Below, piece by piece: positions 28,249-38,050 of a stretch of DNA of 64,000 bases. The notes beneath the pieces are model-generated. The model worked only from the letters and a program-made list of their open reading frames with translations, searched no databases and was not told the origin of the DNA. The stretch is from the NCBI RefSeq assembly GCF_022063185.1, contig NZ_CP091913.1, positions 2,977,501 through 3,041,500 on the forward strand, read 5' to 3'. Made by a program: the position numbers and the translations under genes. Positions within the stretch are counted from its first letter, which is position 1. The number at the start of each line of letters is the position of its first letter. The stretch comes from Nostoc sp. UHCC 0870. Its GTDB lineage: Bacteria; Cyanobacteriota; Cyanobacteriia; Cyanobacteriales; Nostocaceae.

Positions 28249-30030
28249 CTAACTAACGATGTAAGGTGAATTAATTGCCGGTACACGACGAGCATCGACT
28301 AAAGCTTGATACACTATCGCTACTACCTCGCCGCGTGTAGCATCGCGGGTAGGATTGAGTAGTTTGATATTGGGGTAATTAACGATAATTTTTTTGTCTA
28401 TGGCTTTGGCTACCTGATTTTTACCATAATCAGGAATTTTGGCATTATCATCAAAAACTTTAATGGCGTTGGCAACATTAGTAGGTAAACCTAATCCTAG
28501 CCCATTGACCAAGGAAACTATAACTTGCACACGCTGAATATTCTGATTGGGTTTGAATGTTCCATCGGGATAACCAGAAAGGAATAGACCTTGATATGCC
28601 TGTACAATCACCTTAAATGCCCAGAAGTTTTCAGGTACATCTTGAAATCTGATGACAGCCCGATTTGGTGCTGGGTTAAAAGCTTTAACTAATAAGGCTG
28701 CATATTGTCCGCGTGTCATTGTAGCATCAGGTTTAAATGTCCCATCTGGAAAACCGCTAACTATTCCCTGTTTGACTAATTCCTGAATAAATGGTGCAGC
28801 CCAATGATTACCAATATCTTTTAAGTTTATAGGGCTTGGAATTGGAGTTGGTGTCGGCGTTGGAGTTGGTATTGGAGTTGGAATTGGCGTTGGCGTTGGA
28901 GTTGGAATTGGTGTTGGTATTGGAGTTGGTATTGGCGTTGGTGTTGGCGTTGGTGTTGGTATTGGCGTTGGTATTGGCGTTGGTGTTGGAGTTACTATTG
29001 GTTCAGGTTCAAGTTCAGGTTCGGGGGTTGGTATTGGTATAGGTACGGGGATAGGCGTTGGTATTGGAGTTGGCGTTGGTGTTGCTATTGGAGTTGGAGT
29101 TGGAGTTGGAATTGGAGTTGGTGTCGGCGTTGGTGTTGGAGTTGGTGTCGGTGCTGTAACTTGAATATCTACAAACTCTATATTCCCTGCAACCTTAGTT
29201 TTATCTATTTGATTACCGACAGATACTAACTTATTGGCACTAACATTTTGTACATCAAATTTAGCATTATTGCGTAGAATGTTACCGCCTGGGGTATTGG
29301 TATTACCAAGATCAGGTAGGGCATTAGCAATAACAGTCAAACCATCATCTGTATTGTTTTCAATAAGATTATTACGCAATATGGGACGGGAATTACCAGA
29401 GGCGATTATCCCAGAACGGTTTTCGTAAATTTTATTATCTATAAGTGTGGGTGATGCAGTGTCACTAATGGCAATGCCAAAACCTGTTTTAAAGCAGACA
29501 TTACCTTGAAGTTTACCTTGAGAATTTTTAGCGATCGCAATTCCGTTGGCTGCATTCTCGGTAAAAACATTCCCAATAATTACTGGGTTAGCATCACCTG
29601 TAGCAAATACACCCTCGCGCTTGCAATTAATAAAGGTGCAATTAGCAACAGTGGGGGTAGTTGATTCCGCCCAGACACCACTACCACGACTATCGGGATT
29701 AGTCACCGTCACGCCTCTTAGTTCCGCACCATCCAACATCACAAAGGTAACGTTTTGACGAGCAAAAGTCCGGCTGAGGTAGTTTCCACTACCTTCTATG
29801 AAAATATTATTGCCTTTGTTGGCTTCATTACCGATAACTTTGACACTAAAGGGAATCGCTAGGGGGAAAATTTCACCGTTATCGGCTTTGTAATTCCCAC
29901 CAGCTAGTTGAATAGTGGTATTGGGTGAAGCGACTTTTAGGGCTTGGGTAATCGTTTTGAAGGGGGCTGCTTGGCTACCGGGATTGGTGTCGCTGCCTAT
30001 AGCTGGATTTACGTAAAGATTTTGAGTCAT
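28249..30030 (-). CDS. Beta-helix (DUF1565) protein with Pro-Thr linker and SLH domains
   Basis: A 593-residue modular protein. Residues 1-270 open with [20 protein letters not shown] (DUF1565) and continue as right-handed beta-helix repeats of the NosD/pectate-lyase type (for example [39 protein letters not shown]). Residues about 293-400 are a Pro-Thr/Pro-Ile repeat linker interrupted by [10 protein letters not shown]. The C-terminal 190 residues hold three SLH domains ([40 protein letters not shown], and the third ending [14 protein letters not shown]). SLH domains usually bind cell-wall polymers at the surface, yet no signal peptide is seen at this N-terminus. Confidence 0.9.
   Translation of the reverse strand: MTQNLYVNPAIGSDTNPGSQAAPFKTITQALKVASPNTTIQLAGGNYKADNGEIFPLAIPFSVKVIGNEANKGNNIFIEGSGNYLSRTFARQNVTFVMLDGAELRGVTVTNPDSRGSGVWAESTTPTVANCTFINCKREGVFATGDANPVIIGNVFTENAANGIAIAKNSQGKLQGNVCFKTGFGIAISDTASPTLIDNKIYENRSGIIASGNSRPILRNNLIENNTDDGLTVIANALPDLGNTNTPGGNILRNNAKFDVQNVSANKLVSVGNQIDKTKVAGNIEFVDIQVTAPTPTPTPTPTPTPIPTPTPTPIATPTPTPIPTPIPVPIPIPTPEPELEPEPIVTPTPTPIPTPIPTPTPTPTPIPTPIPTPIPTPTPTPIPTPIPTPTPTPTPIPSPINLKDIGNHWAAPFIQELVKQGIVSGFPDGTFKPDATMTRGQYAALLVKAFNPAPNRAVIRFQDVPENFWAFKVIVQAYQGLFLSGYPDGTFKPNQNIQRVQVIVSLVNGLGLGLPTNVANAIKVFDDNAKIPDYGKNQVAKAIDKKIIVNYPNIKLLNPTRDATRGEVVAIVYQALVDARRVPAINSPYIVS
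28834..29154 (-). repeat. Hexanucleotide-like repeat encoding the Pro-Thr linker
   Basis: In-frame tandem units of the types CCAACGCCAACA and CCAATACCAACT (complements GGCGTTGGTGTT and so on) encode (PT)n and (PI)n. Such a repeat can change in length by slippage without changing frame, so linker length may vary between strains. Confidence 0.85.
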
Positions 30031-30400
30031 ATTTATACTGTAGAAAAATACATAGCCATACTAACGCTAACTGTGAAAATAGCTAGCGATCGCTAACATT
30101 TGCAACATTGACTACCAAATTTCGACAGCATATTCCAGAAAATTATCAGATGAATGGCTGTAAGACTGGCGATTGGCGACTGGAAATAGCAGTTAAATTA
30201 TCAATTGTTGTACGATAATTTGAACTACACCAATGACCATCTCTACAAACAGCCAGCCAAATACGCAAATGAAAATCACCTGCATCAGGTTGATATTTAA
30301 TAAAAATATTTCTATAAATTAAGTAGAAATCAAAAGTAGTTGCAATTGAAAAAATATGGGTTAAATTTCCAATTTTTAACTGTTTGAAGATTTGAGAAGT
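30031..30400. other. Gene-poor gap upstream of the beta-helix gene
   Basis: The gap contains one open reverse-strand frame (30146-30406, 86 codons). Its product, with NIFIKYQPDAGDFHLRIW in the middle, is not recognised and has no convincing ribosome site. It may be chance or a decayed gene end. The region near 30085 has a HIP1-type AGCGATCGCT. I see no RNA gene. Confidence 0.3.
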
Positions 30401-30615
30401 ATGCAAGAAGTCTATATGATTTCAGCAGTACGCACGCCTATTGGTCGGTTTGGAGGGGTTTTAGCGGATTGTCTCCAGTAGATTTAGGTACTATGCGAAC
30501 AGCTTTAGAAAGAGCAAAAGTATCGGCTGCATCTTTAGCGATCGCTATTACCGCCAGATTACTCAACAATCCTGATATAGCAGTGTCGGCTGCTGCTGTT
30601 TACAGTAATATCTAA
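30401..30615 (+). pseudogene. Remnant of an acetyl-CoA acetyltransferase (thiolase) gene
   Basis: The frame begins MQEVYMISAVRTPIGRFGGV, the classic N-terminus of PhaA/AtoB thiolases. A frameshift near 30465 follows, then SPVDLGTMRTALERAKVSA, also thiolase-like. After that the sequence (LAIAITARLLNNPDIAVSAA) no longer resembles the family and stops. About 70 of the expected ~390 codons remain and the catalytic Cys and His regions are gone, so this is a dead fragment. Confidence 0.7.
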
Positions 30616-30640
30616 TTACTCATTTTTTGTCATCAAGAAG

Positions 30641-30940
30641 ATGCACGTTATTAGTTTTAAACTATTAAGAGAATATGGAGAAAATCACGCTGATTCTGAG
30701 GAAGCTCTGAATAACTGGTATAAAATTGCTAGTAAAGCTAAATGGTCAGACTTGGTTGAAGTACAGCAAGTTTTTGCTAAAGCTGAGGCTGTAGGTAACT
30801 TTACAGTTTTCAATATTAAAGGCAATAAATACCGCTTGATTGTTAGTATAGATTATGAAGGTCAATTAATTTATATTAAATATATCCTCACTCACGCAGA
30901 ATACGATAAGGATAATTGGAAAAATGACCCTTACTTTTAA
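30641..30940 (+). CDS. HigB-type toxin (mRNA interferase)
   Basis: A 99-residue protein of the HigB toxin family. It opens MHVISFKLLREYGENHADSE, has ALNNWYKIASKAKWSDLVEV, then NKYRLIVSIDYEGQLIYIKY and LTHAEYDKDNWKNDPYF, where the HAEYDK motif is the family hallmark. Such toxins cleave mRNA on the ribosome until bound by the antitoxin. It overlaps the next gene by 17 bases, the usual toxin-first order of higBA. Confidence 0.9.
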   Translation: MHVISFKLLREYGENHADSEEALNNWYKIASKAKWSDLVEVQQVFAKAEAVGNFTVFNIKGNKYRLIVSIDYEGQLIYIKYILTHAEYDKDNWKNDPYF

Positions 30941-31328
30941 TTCAGAAAAATACAAAGAACTATTAACAGCGTATCTTCCCAAGCTGATCAAAACTGAAGC
31001 AGAAAACGAACAAGCGTTAGCCATTGTTGAAGATTTAATGCACCGTGAACGCACTCCTGAAGAGAATGAACTCTATCAATTATTAATAACTTTAATTGAA
31101 AAATTTGAACAAGAATATTATCAACCTGATCAACCAAATATACCTCAATCTATGCTGTTATTTCTTTTAGAACAATCTGATAAAACCAAAGCTGATTTAC
31201 AAGCTGTTTTAGATTCAGAAAATTTGGTTGATAATATTTTAAACGGCAATCAAAAGATAACTCCAGAATTAGCGCAAAAACTTGGAGGCTTTTTTCATGT
31301 GGAAGCAAGTTTATTTGCAAGTCCCTGA
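30924..31328 (+). CDS. HigA-type antitoxin with helix-turn-helix
   Basis: A 134-residue protein that follows and overlaps the HigB-like toxin gene. The N-terminal 80 residues are helical and acidic; the C-terminal part (SMLLFLLEQSDKTKADLQAV...ITPELAQKLGGFFHVEASLF) is an XRE-like helix-turn-helix. It should bind and neutralise the toxin and repress the operon. Confidence 0.88.
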   Translation: MTLTFNSEKYKELLTAYLPKLIKTEAENEQALAIVEDLMHRERTPEENELYQLLITLIEKFEQEYYQPDQPNIPQSMLLFLLEQSDKTKADLQAVLDSENLVDNILNGNQKITPELAQKLGGFFHVEASLFASP

Positions 31329-31479
31329 ATTACAGCATAGACATAGCCTATTAAGGGACTTCCAGATAAAAAAATATCCAAAATGTAGGGTGCTTCAGTG
31401 CGAGAGAACTTAACTTTGTCATAGTCATCATGTCATGATATCTTCCCTAGAATAGGCACTATCTCCACGTACTAAAATT

Positions 31480-32517
31480 TCAACCTCCTCCCTGCATCTC
31501 TTCAATGTTAAACAAACTAATTAATACTCCCGCTAAGGGAATAGATAAGAAAACTCCCACCAATCCTGCAACTTTAGCTCCTACTAATAAGGCAAAAAAC
31601 ATAAAGACTGGATTCATGTTAATTGAGCCTTGCATAATTCGCGGCATGAGTAAATTTTCTTCTACTTGCTGGAGCAGAATACAACCAATTAATACTTTTA
31701 TACTCACCCAAATTCCTTGAGGTAAAACAATTAGAGAAACCAGAGCAATTCCGATTGTAGCTCCGATGCCAGGAATTAAATCAAATACCCCTGCGATCGC
31801 TGCTAAAAATAGCGCGTAAGGTAATTGCAAAATAATAAATACAATAAATACTGAAACTCCAAAAAACAAAGATAACAATAAGCGTCCCCAAAAGAATCCT
31901 AAAAAGTTCTGTTGAATTGCTACTGTGAGTTTATCCCGCATATTCTCTGGGAAAATTTTTAAAATAAAACACCAAACTCTTTGACCATCTAGCAACATAA
32001 AGAAAGCTACAACTGCTATCAGAATCAAATCTATGAAATTAAATAATAACCCTGGAATATTTACCAAACCAGTACCAATAAATGATAGTACCTGATTGCG
32101 GAGTTCATTTTCTATAGCTTTAAAATCAACTCGGAAATTTAAATTTGTCAAGAAAATTTGTAATCTATCTAATATACTAATAGCAGAATCTAGAAATTTA
32201 GGTGCTTGATTTACTAGTTCTTGTCCTTGAGATAAAATTGCAAAACCCAGTGTAGCTACTAACCCTACAACAATTAGTAAACTGAGTAAAAAAACTATGA
32301 TAACTGCAATACTATGTGGTAAAAATCTCTCAGACCACCGTACTGGATAACTCAACAAAAATGCGAGAATACCTGCAAAAATAAAAACAACAATTACTGT
32401 AGCAAAATAACTTAAAAATTGAACAATTCCCCAACCCAGTGCAAAAAGTAATACATAGCGGATCAGCTTGGCATTATTTAGCTGATCCCAGATTTTTGTA
32501 ATATTTGTCTCATTCAT
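31480..32517 (-). CDS. AI-2E family transporter (permease)
   Basis: A 345-residue membrane protein with the two N-terminal hydrophobic pairs (YVLLFALGWGIVQFLSYFAT and so on), a soluble amphipathic middle, and the closing membrane block with DLIPGIGATIGIALVSLIVL and GSINMNPVFMFFALLVGAKV. This is the AI-2E/PerM family, whose members include quorum-signal exporters and sodium/proton antiporters. The substrate here is unknown. No operon partner. Confidence 0.9.
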   Translation of the reverse strand: MNETNITKIWDQLNNAKLIRYVLLFALGWGIVQFLSYFATVIVVFIFAGILAFLLSYPVRWSERFLPHSIAVIIVFLLSLLIVVGLVATLGFAILSQGQELVNQAPKFLDSAISILDRLQIFLTNLNFRVDFKAIENELRNQVLSFIGTGLVNIPGLLFNFIDLILIAVVAFFMLLDGQRVWCFILKIFPENMRDKLTVAIQQNFLGFFWGRLLLSLFFGVSVFIVFIILQLPYALFLAAIAGVFDLIPGIGATIGIALVSLIVLPQGIWVSIKVLIGCILLQQVEENLLMPRIMQGSINMNPVFMFFALLVGAKVAGLVGVFLSIPLAGVLISLFNIEEMQGGG

Positions 32518-32675
32518 ATATAAAAATTAAATATTATCATATTTTATTTTTCAAAAAAAGTTTACCAAGAAGACAATATAAATTCATCTAACTCTAGTAA
32601 GCAAAAAATTACTAACATGGAAATAGTGTTGAGTCACCGAAGTTTGCCCGGAGGGAAACCCTACTTGCAACTTCT

Positions 32676-32715
32676 CGCTGTTAGCGGTAGCGGGACGTTG
32701 AGCAGCGTACTGAGT
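32676..32715. repeat. Small dispersed repeat copy 2
   Basis: CGCTGTTAGCGGTAGCG followed by GGACGTTGAGCAGCG and CTGAGT resembles the reverse complement of 25087-25126. It stands in the spacer upstream of the AI-2E gene. Confidence 0.6.
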
Positions 32716-32779
32716 TCTAAGTATCTTTATCAAGTTATGGTAATAAAAAGATTACATTTACTAGTCTTATTTAATTTTC

Positions 32780-33145
32780 TTAATTCATAGCAATCAGTAA
32801 ACAAATAAACAGCAATCCCAGTAATAGTAACAAAGTCTGATGACGTTTAATCAAGTTACGAATAGTGTTTGTCAAACTAGTATTAATACGCTGTTGTTCT
32901 AAAATGGATTGCTTTTCAGAAATATTTTGGTAAAGAGTACAGTCTTTAGCGTAGGGACGTTGGGGAAAGTTGCAAGTATCATCAGCATGGTATGTGCAAC
33001 TATTGCACAGATATTCATTTTTATTGGCACAGTGCAGAGTAATACCGGGATGTCCGTAGGCTTTAAGTGTTGTTCGACAATAAGGACAAGTCAAAGCCTG
33101 ACTATCAATGAGTTGGTGACAGTGGGGACAAGATACAGTAGCCAC
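32780..33145 (-). CDS. Zinc-ribbon protein with C-terminal membrane anchor
   Basis: A 121-residue protein. Residues 1-30 form a zinc ribbon (CPHCHQLIDSQALTCPYC). Residues 38-68 hold more cysteines and histidines (CANKNEYLCNSCTYHADDTC, then C), a probable second metal site. After a helical segment the protein ends in one hydrophobic helix (TLLLLLGLLFICLLIAMN), so it is tail-anchored with its metal sites in the cytosol. It is conserved-looking but I cannot name a function. Confidence 0.8.
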   Translation of the reverse strand: MATVSCPHCHQLIDSQALTCPYCRTTLKAYGHPGITLHCANKNEYLCNSCTYHADDTCNFPQRPYAKDCTLYQNISEKQSILEQQRINTSLTNTIRNLIKRHQTLLLLLGLLFICLLIAMN

Positions 33146-33189
33146 AATTTAAGCTCAAATTACTAAACACTCTGATTTTAACTATTATG

Positions 33190-34540
33190 GGTTGAGTCCA
33201 GGGGGAATATTATTTCCCGCCCCTCTCAGTTAGATCCGTGCGTACCCGTTTCCGTGTACACGGCTCCCGATGTTCTTAGCTTTCGCGTTTGCTCATGTGA
33301 ATATAATCGTGGCAGCTTTCGTGAATGGCAAGAAGGTTTTTAGTTTTCCAGTTTTGGTGGTTTCCATCAACATGATGTAAATGTACCTTCTCATCACTGA
33401 GCATTTTTAGACCACAATTACCACATTTATGGTTTTGCCGTTTGAGGGCTTTAGAGGTATCGTTATCATAGAGCTTGCTGTTGCGCTCGCTCCAGTAACT
33501 CAAATCTCCGTCGTAGGGTGATTTCTCGCCTTTGACATTGATATGTTTATTTTCGGAGTAAGGAACTGCTGGGAATGACTTATCTAGTAATTTCTTGCTA
33601 GTGTAGCGATTCTGTTTAGTTTCCTTATTGAATACCCTAAATGCTCTTGTTTCGATGTGGTATAACGAGTTTCTAGTCCCGTCCATCTTGCAGAAGCGGT
33701 GATAATTCCTCCAACCTCTGACTACCGGGGCTAATTTCTCAGCCTTTGTTGTAGCACCATAATTCGAGTTGTTGACGATGAATTTTACTTTCTTGCGAAA
33801 AGCTTTGTAGTTGTCCACTGATGGAACGCATTTAAACTTCTCGTTTTTCTGGACTTTAAAATTCCAGCCGAGGAAATCAAACCCATCTGTCGCAGCGGTT
33901 AGCTTTGTCTTTTTCTCACTGACTTTCATTCCCCGCTCTGCTAGGAACTGACTGATTTTGTCAAGTATTTCTGTGGCATCGTCTTGAGGTCTAAGTATTA
34001 TTACCATGTCGTCCGCATAACGGATTGTTGGTTCAATAATCCTTTCCTTTGAGGTTTTGTCGGTAATTCGACTGTTAGAGTCCACGTGGTATCTATGAAT
34101 ACCTTCAATTCCATTTAAGGCGATGTTAGCTAGAAGTGGACTTACCACCCCACCCTGGGGAGTTCCTTGTTCGGGAAATTCTGGATTGACTCCGGCTTTG
34201 AGACATCGGAATATTCCTTGTCTTATGCTCTTAGGAGCAATGAGTCTGTCCATTATGGCGTTGTGGTTTATCCGGTCGAAGCATTTTTCAATATCGAGTT
34301 CTAGAACTCGTTTATCTATTCCGTTGGCGTTTGAACTTAGGTTAAGGAACAAGATTTTCTGAGCGTCATGCGCTGAACGTCCCGCTCTGAACCCGTAGCT
34401 GTATGCGTGGAAGGTTGCTTCGTGTGCTGGTTCTAATGCGTATTTGATAAGGCATTGGTAAGCCCTATCTGCTAATCCCACTATGGATTGAGGGGAAACC
34501 GGAAAATCTAGTTCCCATTTCCAAGGGGAGGGTTAGCGTG
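33190..34540 (-). mobile_element. 5'-truncated group II intron
   Basis: Downstream of the intron-encoded protein on the minus strand, 33190-33260 folds as intron domains V-VI: GAGCCGTG pairs with CACGG around a GTACACGGAAACGGGTAC core. The 5' half of the intron (domains I-IV start) and the N-terminal third of the protein are absent, so the element cannot splice or move by itself. Both boundaries are approximate. Confidence 0.7.
33276..34481 (-). pseudogene. Group II intron reverse transcriptase/maturase, N-terminally truncated
   Basis: The frame encodes the C-terminal 401 residues of an LtrA-like protein. It begins at GLADRAYQCLIKYALEP (RT block 2/2a) and has the catalytic IRYADDMVIILRPQDDATEI (YADD box), the maturase (X) domain near YHRFCKMDG, and a C-terminal HNH endonuclease with CGNCGLKM...HLHHVDGNHQNWKTKN. 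The usual N-terminal part with RT0-RT1 is missing. The frame is open a little further upstream (to a TAA near 34532) without an ATG, through sequence not like the family. The catalytic half is intact but the protein is unlikely to be functional. Confidence 0.85.
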
Positions 34541-34572
34541 GGGTAAACAGAGGATTGATAGTGATTCGATAA

Positions 34573-34590
34573 CTTGTGTGTACACCGTAG
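34573..34590 (-). repeat. Solitary MITE end
   Basis: CTTGTGTGTACACCGTAG is the exact reverse complement of the left end of the MITE at 27924. No partner end is found nearby, so this is a leftover or a larger degraded copy next to the truncated intron. Confidence 0.65.
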
Positions 34591-34650
34591 GCTACGCTGA
34601 GGAAGGGGAATTACGCGAAGTTTGTTAAATTAATGGATAAGCAAGTTTGC

Positions 34651-34696
34651 AGTCAGGACTTTAGTCCTTAGAAAAATTAGGACTGAAGTCCTGACT
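34651..34696. repeat. Nested palindromic hairpin repeat
   Basis: Two ~19-base arms (AGTCAGGACTTTAGTCCTTA and TAGGACTGAAGTCCTGACT) pair with about two mismatches around a short A/T loop, and each arm is itself a palindrome (AGGACT...AGTCCT). This is an intergenic repeat of a kind common in cyanobacteria; it lies upstream of the SLH gene. Confidence 0.75.
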
Positions 34697-34834
34697 ACGA
34701 ACCGTCAAAACTAAATTGACACAGGAGTATTCGACCTTCGGCAACCTTACCCAGTAAAAATGTGTCAACATATTCAGTGCGCGATGCGTCGGTTGTTGTC
34801 CATACACAGAAGCAGGTTTACGGTGGTAAGAACT

Positions 34835-35518
34835 ATGCGTCCTTGGCTAAGTACATTTTCTTTAGTGCTACTACTCCAAAGCTTCCCAGTAATTGTGCAA
34901 GCGCAAGTGACCGAAACTACTGCGGGAGTGACATCAGAGGCAATTCAACAGGTAGTTGCCGCTAAGTTGATGACTAATTCATCTGATGGTAACTTTTATC
35001 CAGAAAGGTTGATAAGTCGTGCAGAATTAGCGACGATTTTAGTCAAAGCATTTAAGTTAGATAGACAAGAAGCTGCTCAACAAGAAAAACCAATACCTAT
35101 ATCAGATGTTTCCCCTTCTCACTGGGCATATCGAGATATTCAGATAGTGCTAAGAACAGATGTGATGAGAGGTTATCGGGGGAATTTGTTCTTCCCTAAT
35201 CAACGGGTGACAAGGGCAGAAGGCTTGGCTATTTTCGCCCAAGCTTATGGTGTGTTTCAGTTTGGTGATGATTATGTGAACGAAATTCTCGCCGCACACC
35301 CAGACGCAGCATCTATACCTAGTTGGGCTAGAAGAGCGATCGCCACAGTAATCACTGAAGGGTTTATTAATACTGATGCTCAAAACAATATATCCCCCTT
35401 AAGACCGATGAATCGCGGGGATATGGCCTATCTTTTGAGTAAATATTTGCAAAGACAACAAAAGCAACCGGAAATGCCAGAAGTTCCCAGTGTTACCAAC
35501 ACTCCACCATTTTTCTAG
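34835..35518 (+). CDS. Secreted SLH-domain protein
   Basis: From this ATG the protein has 227 residues with a clear signal peptide (MRPWLSTFSLVLLLQSFPVI, then VQAQ as cleavage region). SLH-type repeats follow: AIQQVVAAKLMTNSSDGNFY, SPSHWAYRDIQIVLRTDVM with GYRGNLFFPNQRVTRAEGLA, and a third near FINTDAQNNISPLRPMNRGD. It should sit at the outer membrane or peptidoglycan. Cyanobacterial porins also carry SLH, but no barrel region follows. The frame is open further upstream; I prefer this start because it puts the signal peptide at the N-terminus. Confidence 0.8.
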   Translation: MRPWLSTFSLVLLLQSFPVIVQAQVTETTAGVTSEAIQQVVAAKLMTNSSDGNFYPERLISRAELATILVKAFKLDRQEAAQQEKPIPISDVSPSHWAYRDIQIVLRTDVMRGYRGNLFFPNQRVTRAEGLAIFAQAYGVFQFGDDYVNEILAAHPDAASIPSWARRAIATVITEGFINTDAQNNISPLRPMNRGDMAYLLSKYLQRQQKQPEMPEVPSVTNTPPFF

Positions 35519-35838
35519 TTCTCAAAAGCAAAAATAAAAAAGTGCAAGTCACAAAAATGACACACCCATAATGTGGGCTTTTTTTGATATTTTCCTAATA
35601 ACTGTCTATTTTGTTACTGTCCTTGCAGGTAACTGGATACATACTTTAAAGTAATTTTGCGGTATGAGCTTTCAGCATAAATACTAAGAAAAAATGCTGA
35701 AGGTATTGTGACTAATTCCCCGTTACATAAAAATACATTTTAGACTGCTACTTAGTACCAGTCTAATTCTATCGGCAACCCGACCGTGGGAAAATCAAAA
35801 TACCGAAAGTTAGAGATTAAAGAGGAAAACACTATAAT
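35519..35838. other. Spacer between the SLH gene and dxs
   Basis: At 35566-35587 a short CCCA...TGGG stem followed by seven T residues may end the SLH transcript. The rest should hold the dxs promoter and a leader of unknown length; AGAGGAAAA stands ten bases before the dxs ATG as ribosome site. No gene or structured RNA is recognised. Confidence 0.4.
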
Positions 35839-37746
35839 ATGCACTTGAGCGAAATCACCCATCCCAATCAGTTGCACGGCTTATCTATTCGGCAACTGCA
35901 ACAGATTGCCCGCCAAATTCGAGATAAGCACCTGCAAACAGTCGCAGAATATGGTGGACATCTAGGGCCTGGTTTGGGTGTTGTAGAGTTAACACTAGGG
36001 CTTTACCAGACTTTAGATTTAGATCGGGATAAAGTAACTTGGGATGTAGGACACCAAGCTTATCCCCACAAACTCATCACAGGACGTTACAGTAACTTCC
36101 ACACCCTCAGACAAAAAGACGGAATTGCCGGTTATCTCAAGCGTGGTGAAAATCAATTTGACCACTTTGGCGCGGGTCATGCTTCTACTAGTATCTCAGC
36201 CGCCTTGGGTATGGCTTTAGCACGAGATTTAACTGGGGAAAAATTTAAGGTAGCGGCGGTCATTGGTGATGGTGCTTTAACTGGCGGTATGGCTTTAGAA
36301 GCCATCAACCACGCCGGACATTTGCCCAAAACTAACCTGCTGGTGGTTCTCAACGACAATGAGATGTCCATCTCTCCCAACGTGGGGGCAATTCCTCGCT
36401 ACCTGAATAAAATGCGCCTCAGTCCACCGGTGCAGTTCATCAAAGATAATTTTGAAGAACAATTCAAACACATTCCTTTTGTGGGTGAATCCTTATCTCC
36501 CGAACTAGGACGCATCAAGGAAGGGATGAAGCGTTTGGCTGTTCCCAAAGTAGGGGCAGTTTTTGAAGAACTGGGCTTTACCTACATGGGGCCAGTAGAT
36601 GGGCATAATTTGGAAGAATTAATTGCTACCTTCCAACAAGCACATCAAATTGCTGGGCCAGTTTTAGTCCATGTGTCTACAGTTAAGGGTAAAGGTTATG
36701 AAATCGCTGAAAAAGACCAAGTAGGCTATCACGCCCAAACCCCTTTTAATTTGACCACGGGCAAAGCAATTCCTTCCAATAAGCCTAAACCCCCTGCTTA
36801 TGCCAAAGTCTTTTCTCACACCCTCGTCAAACTTGCCGAACAAAACCCCAAAATTATTGGGATTACGGCAGCAATGGCGACAGGAACAGGCTTAGACAAA
36901 CTGCAAGTCAAATTACCCAATCAATATATTGATGTCGGTATTGCAGAACAACACGCTGTCACCCTAGCGGCTGGATTAGCTTGTGAAGGTATGCGCCCTG
37001 TGGTTGCTATCTACTCTACCTTCTTACAACGGGCTTATGACCAGATCATTCACGATGTCTGTATCCAAAAACTCCCAGTATTCTTTTGCTTAGACAGGGC
37101 AGGTATTGTGGGTGCGGATGGCCCTACCCACCAAGGTATGTATGACATTGCTTATCTGCGTTGTATTCCCAATATGGTGTTGATGGCCCCTAAAGATGAG
37201 GCAGAATTGCAACGGATGATTGTTACTGGTATTGAACATACCAGTGGCCCTATTGCTATGCGTTTCCCCAGAGGTAACGGACACGGTGTTCCCCTGATGG
37301 AAGAAGGTTGGGAATCTTTGGAAATCGGTAAGGGTGAAATTCTCCGCAATGGCGATGATGTGTTGATCGTTGGCTATGGCACAATGGTTTACCCCAGTAT
37401 GCAGGCGGCGGAAATTCTCAGTGAACATGGTATTGAAGCAACTGTGATTAATGCCCGATTTGTTAAGCCTTTAGATACAGATTTAATTGTACCTTTGGCT
37501 CAGAAGATTGGGCGCGTGGTCACTCTTGAGGAAGGCTGTGTGATGGGTGGCTTTGGTTCAGCTGTAGCGGAAGCCTTGCTAGATGCTGATGTGGTAGTTC
37601 CCGTGAAGCGCATTGGTATTCCAGATGTGTTGGTTGAACACGCTACACCAGATGAATCGAAGGCAGAATTAGGATTAACTAGTCGTCAGATAGCCGAAAG
37701 AGTTTTGGAGGCGTTCTTTCAGCCAAAAGTGTCTGCTGTTGTTTAG
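35839..37746 (+). CDS. dxs: 1-deoxy-D-xylulose-5-phosphate synthase
   Basis: The 635-residue enzyme catalyses the first step of the MEP isoprenoid pathway: pyruvate plus glyceraldehyde 3-phosphate to DXP, with thiamine diphosphate. The transketolase-like N-terminal domain has [17 protein letters not shown] and the ThDP motif [18 protein letters not shown] with NDN. The pyrimidine-binding domain has [18 protein letters not shown], and [20 protein letters not shown] is typical for DXS. The length is normal. It stands alone with its own terminator. Confidence 0.97.
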   Translation: MHLSEITHPNQLHGLSIRQLQQIARQIRDKHLQTVAEYGGHLGPGLGVVELTLGLYQTLDLDRDKVTWDVGHQAYPHKLITGRYSNFHTLRQKDGIAGYLKRGENQFDHFGAGHASTSISAALGMALARDLTGEKFKVAAVIGDGALTGGMALEAINHAGHLPKTNLLVVLNDNEMSISPNVGAIPRYLNKMRLSPPVQFIKDNFEEQFKHIPFVGESLSPELGRIKEGMKRLAVPKVGAVFEELGFTYMGPVDGHNLEELIATFQQAHQIAGPVLVHVSTVKGKGYEIAEKDQVGYHAQTPFNLTTGKAIPSNKPKPPAYAKVFSHTLVKLAEQNPKIIGITAAMATGTGLDKLQVKLPNQYIDVGIAEQHAVTLAAGLACEGMRPVVAIYSTFLQRAYDQIIHDVCIQKLPVFFCLDRAGIVGADGPTHQGMYDIAYLRCIPNMVLMAPKDEAELQRMIVTGIEHTSGPIAMRFPRGNGHGVPLMEEGWESLEIGKGEILRNGDDVLIVGYGTMVYPSMQAAEILSEHGIEATVINARFVKPLDTDLIVPLAQKIGRVVTLEEGCVMGGFGSAVAEALLDADVVVPVKRIGIPDVLVEHATPDESKAELGLTSRQIAERVLEAFFQPKVSAVV

Positions 37747-37850
37747 TTGATCAGTTTTTATTTCTTGCATAAATATTTTTTTGTTTCGCGCAAAGGCGCA
37801 AAGACGCAAATAAGAACGCTGTAATCGTGACTTTTGCAAGAGGTCTAATA

Positions 37851-37882
37851 AATAACCCCTCAAGACAGGGGTTATTTTTTTA
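37851..37882 (+). terminator. Intrinsic terminator after dxs
   Basis: AATAACCCCT and AGGGGTTATT form a perfect 10-base stem around CAAGAC, followed by seven T residues. It lies about 105 bases after the dxs stop. Confidence 0.9.
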
Positions 37883-38050
37883 TGGAAAATAAATTTTTTA
37901 GGAAACTGTCAATATATCTAGAAAGGGATTAATTAATCATAATTTGCTGAGACGATCGCCATAAAGCTGACTCTATTGGTGATGCGATCGCCTGTTGAAG
38001 ATGGTACTAATATGTGAGTCAATTTAACTAACTATCAGTTCCCTACCACT

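Noticed and set aside
28834..29154. Long repeat that could be taken for a CRISPR or satellite
   Set aside because: It is in frame with the SLH protein and encodes a Pro-Thr/Pro-Ile linker.
33246..33262. CCGTGTACACGG as another MITE end
   Set aside because: It shares only GTGTACAC with the MITE end and belongs to the domain V hairpin of the intron.
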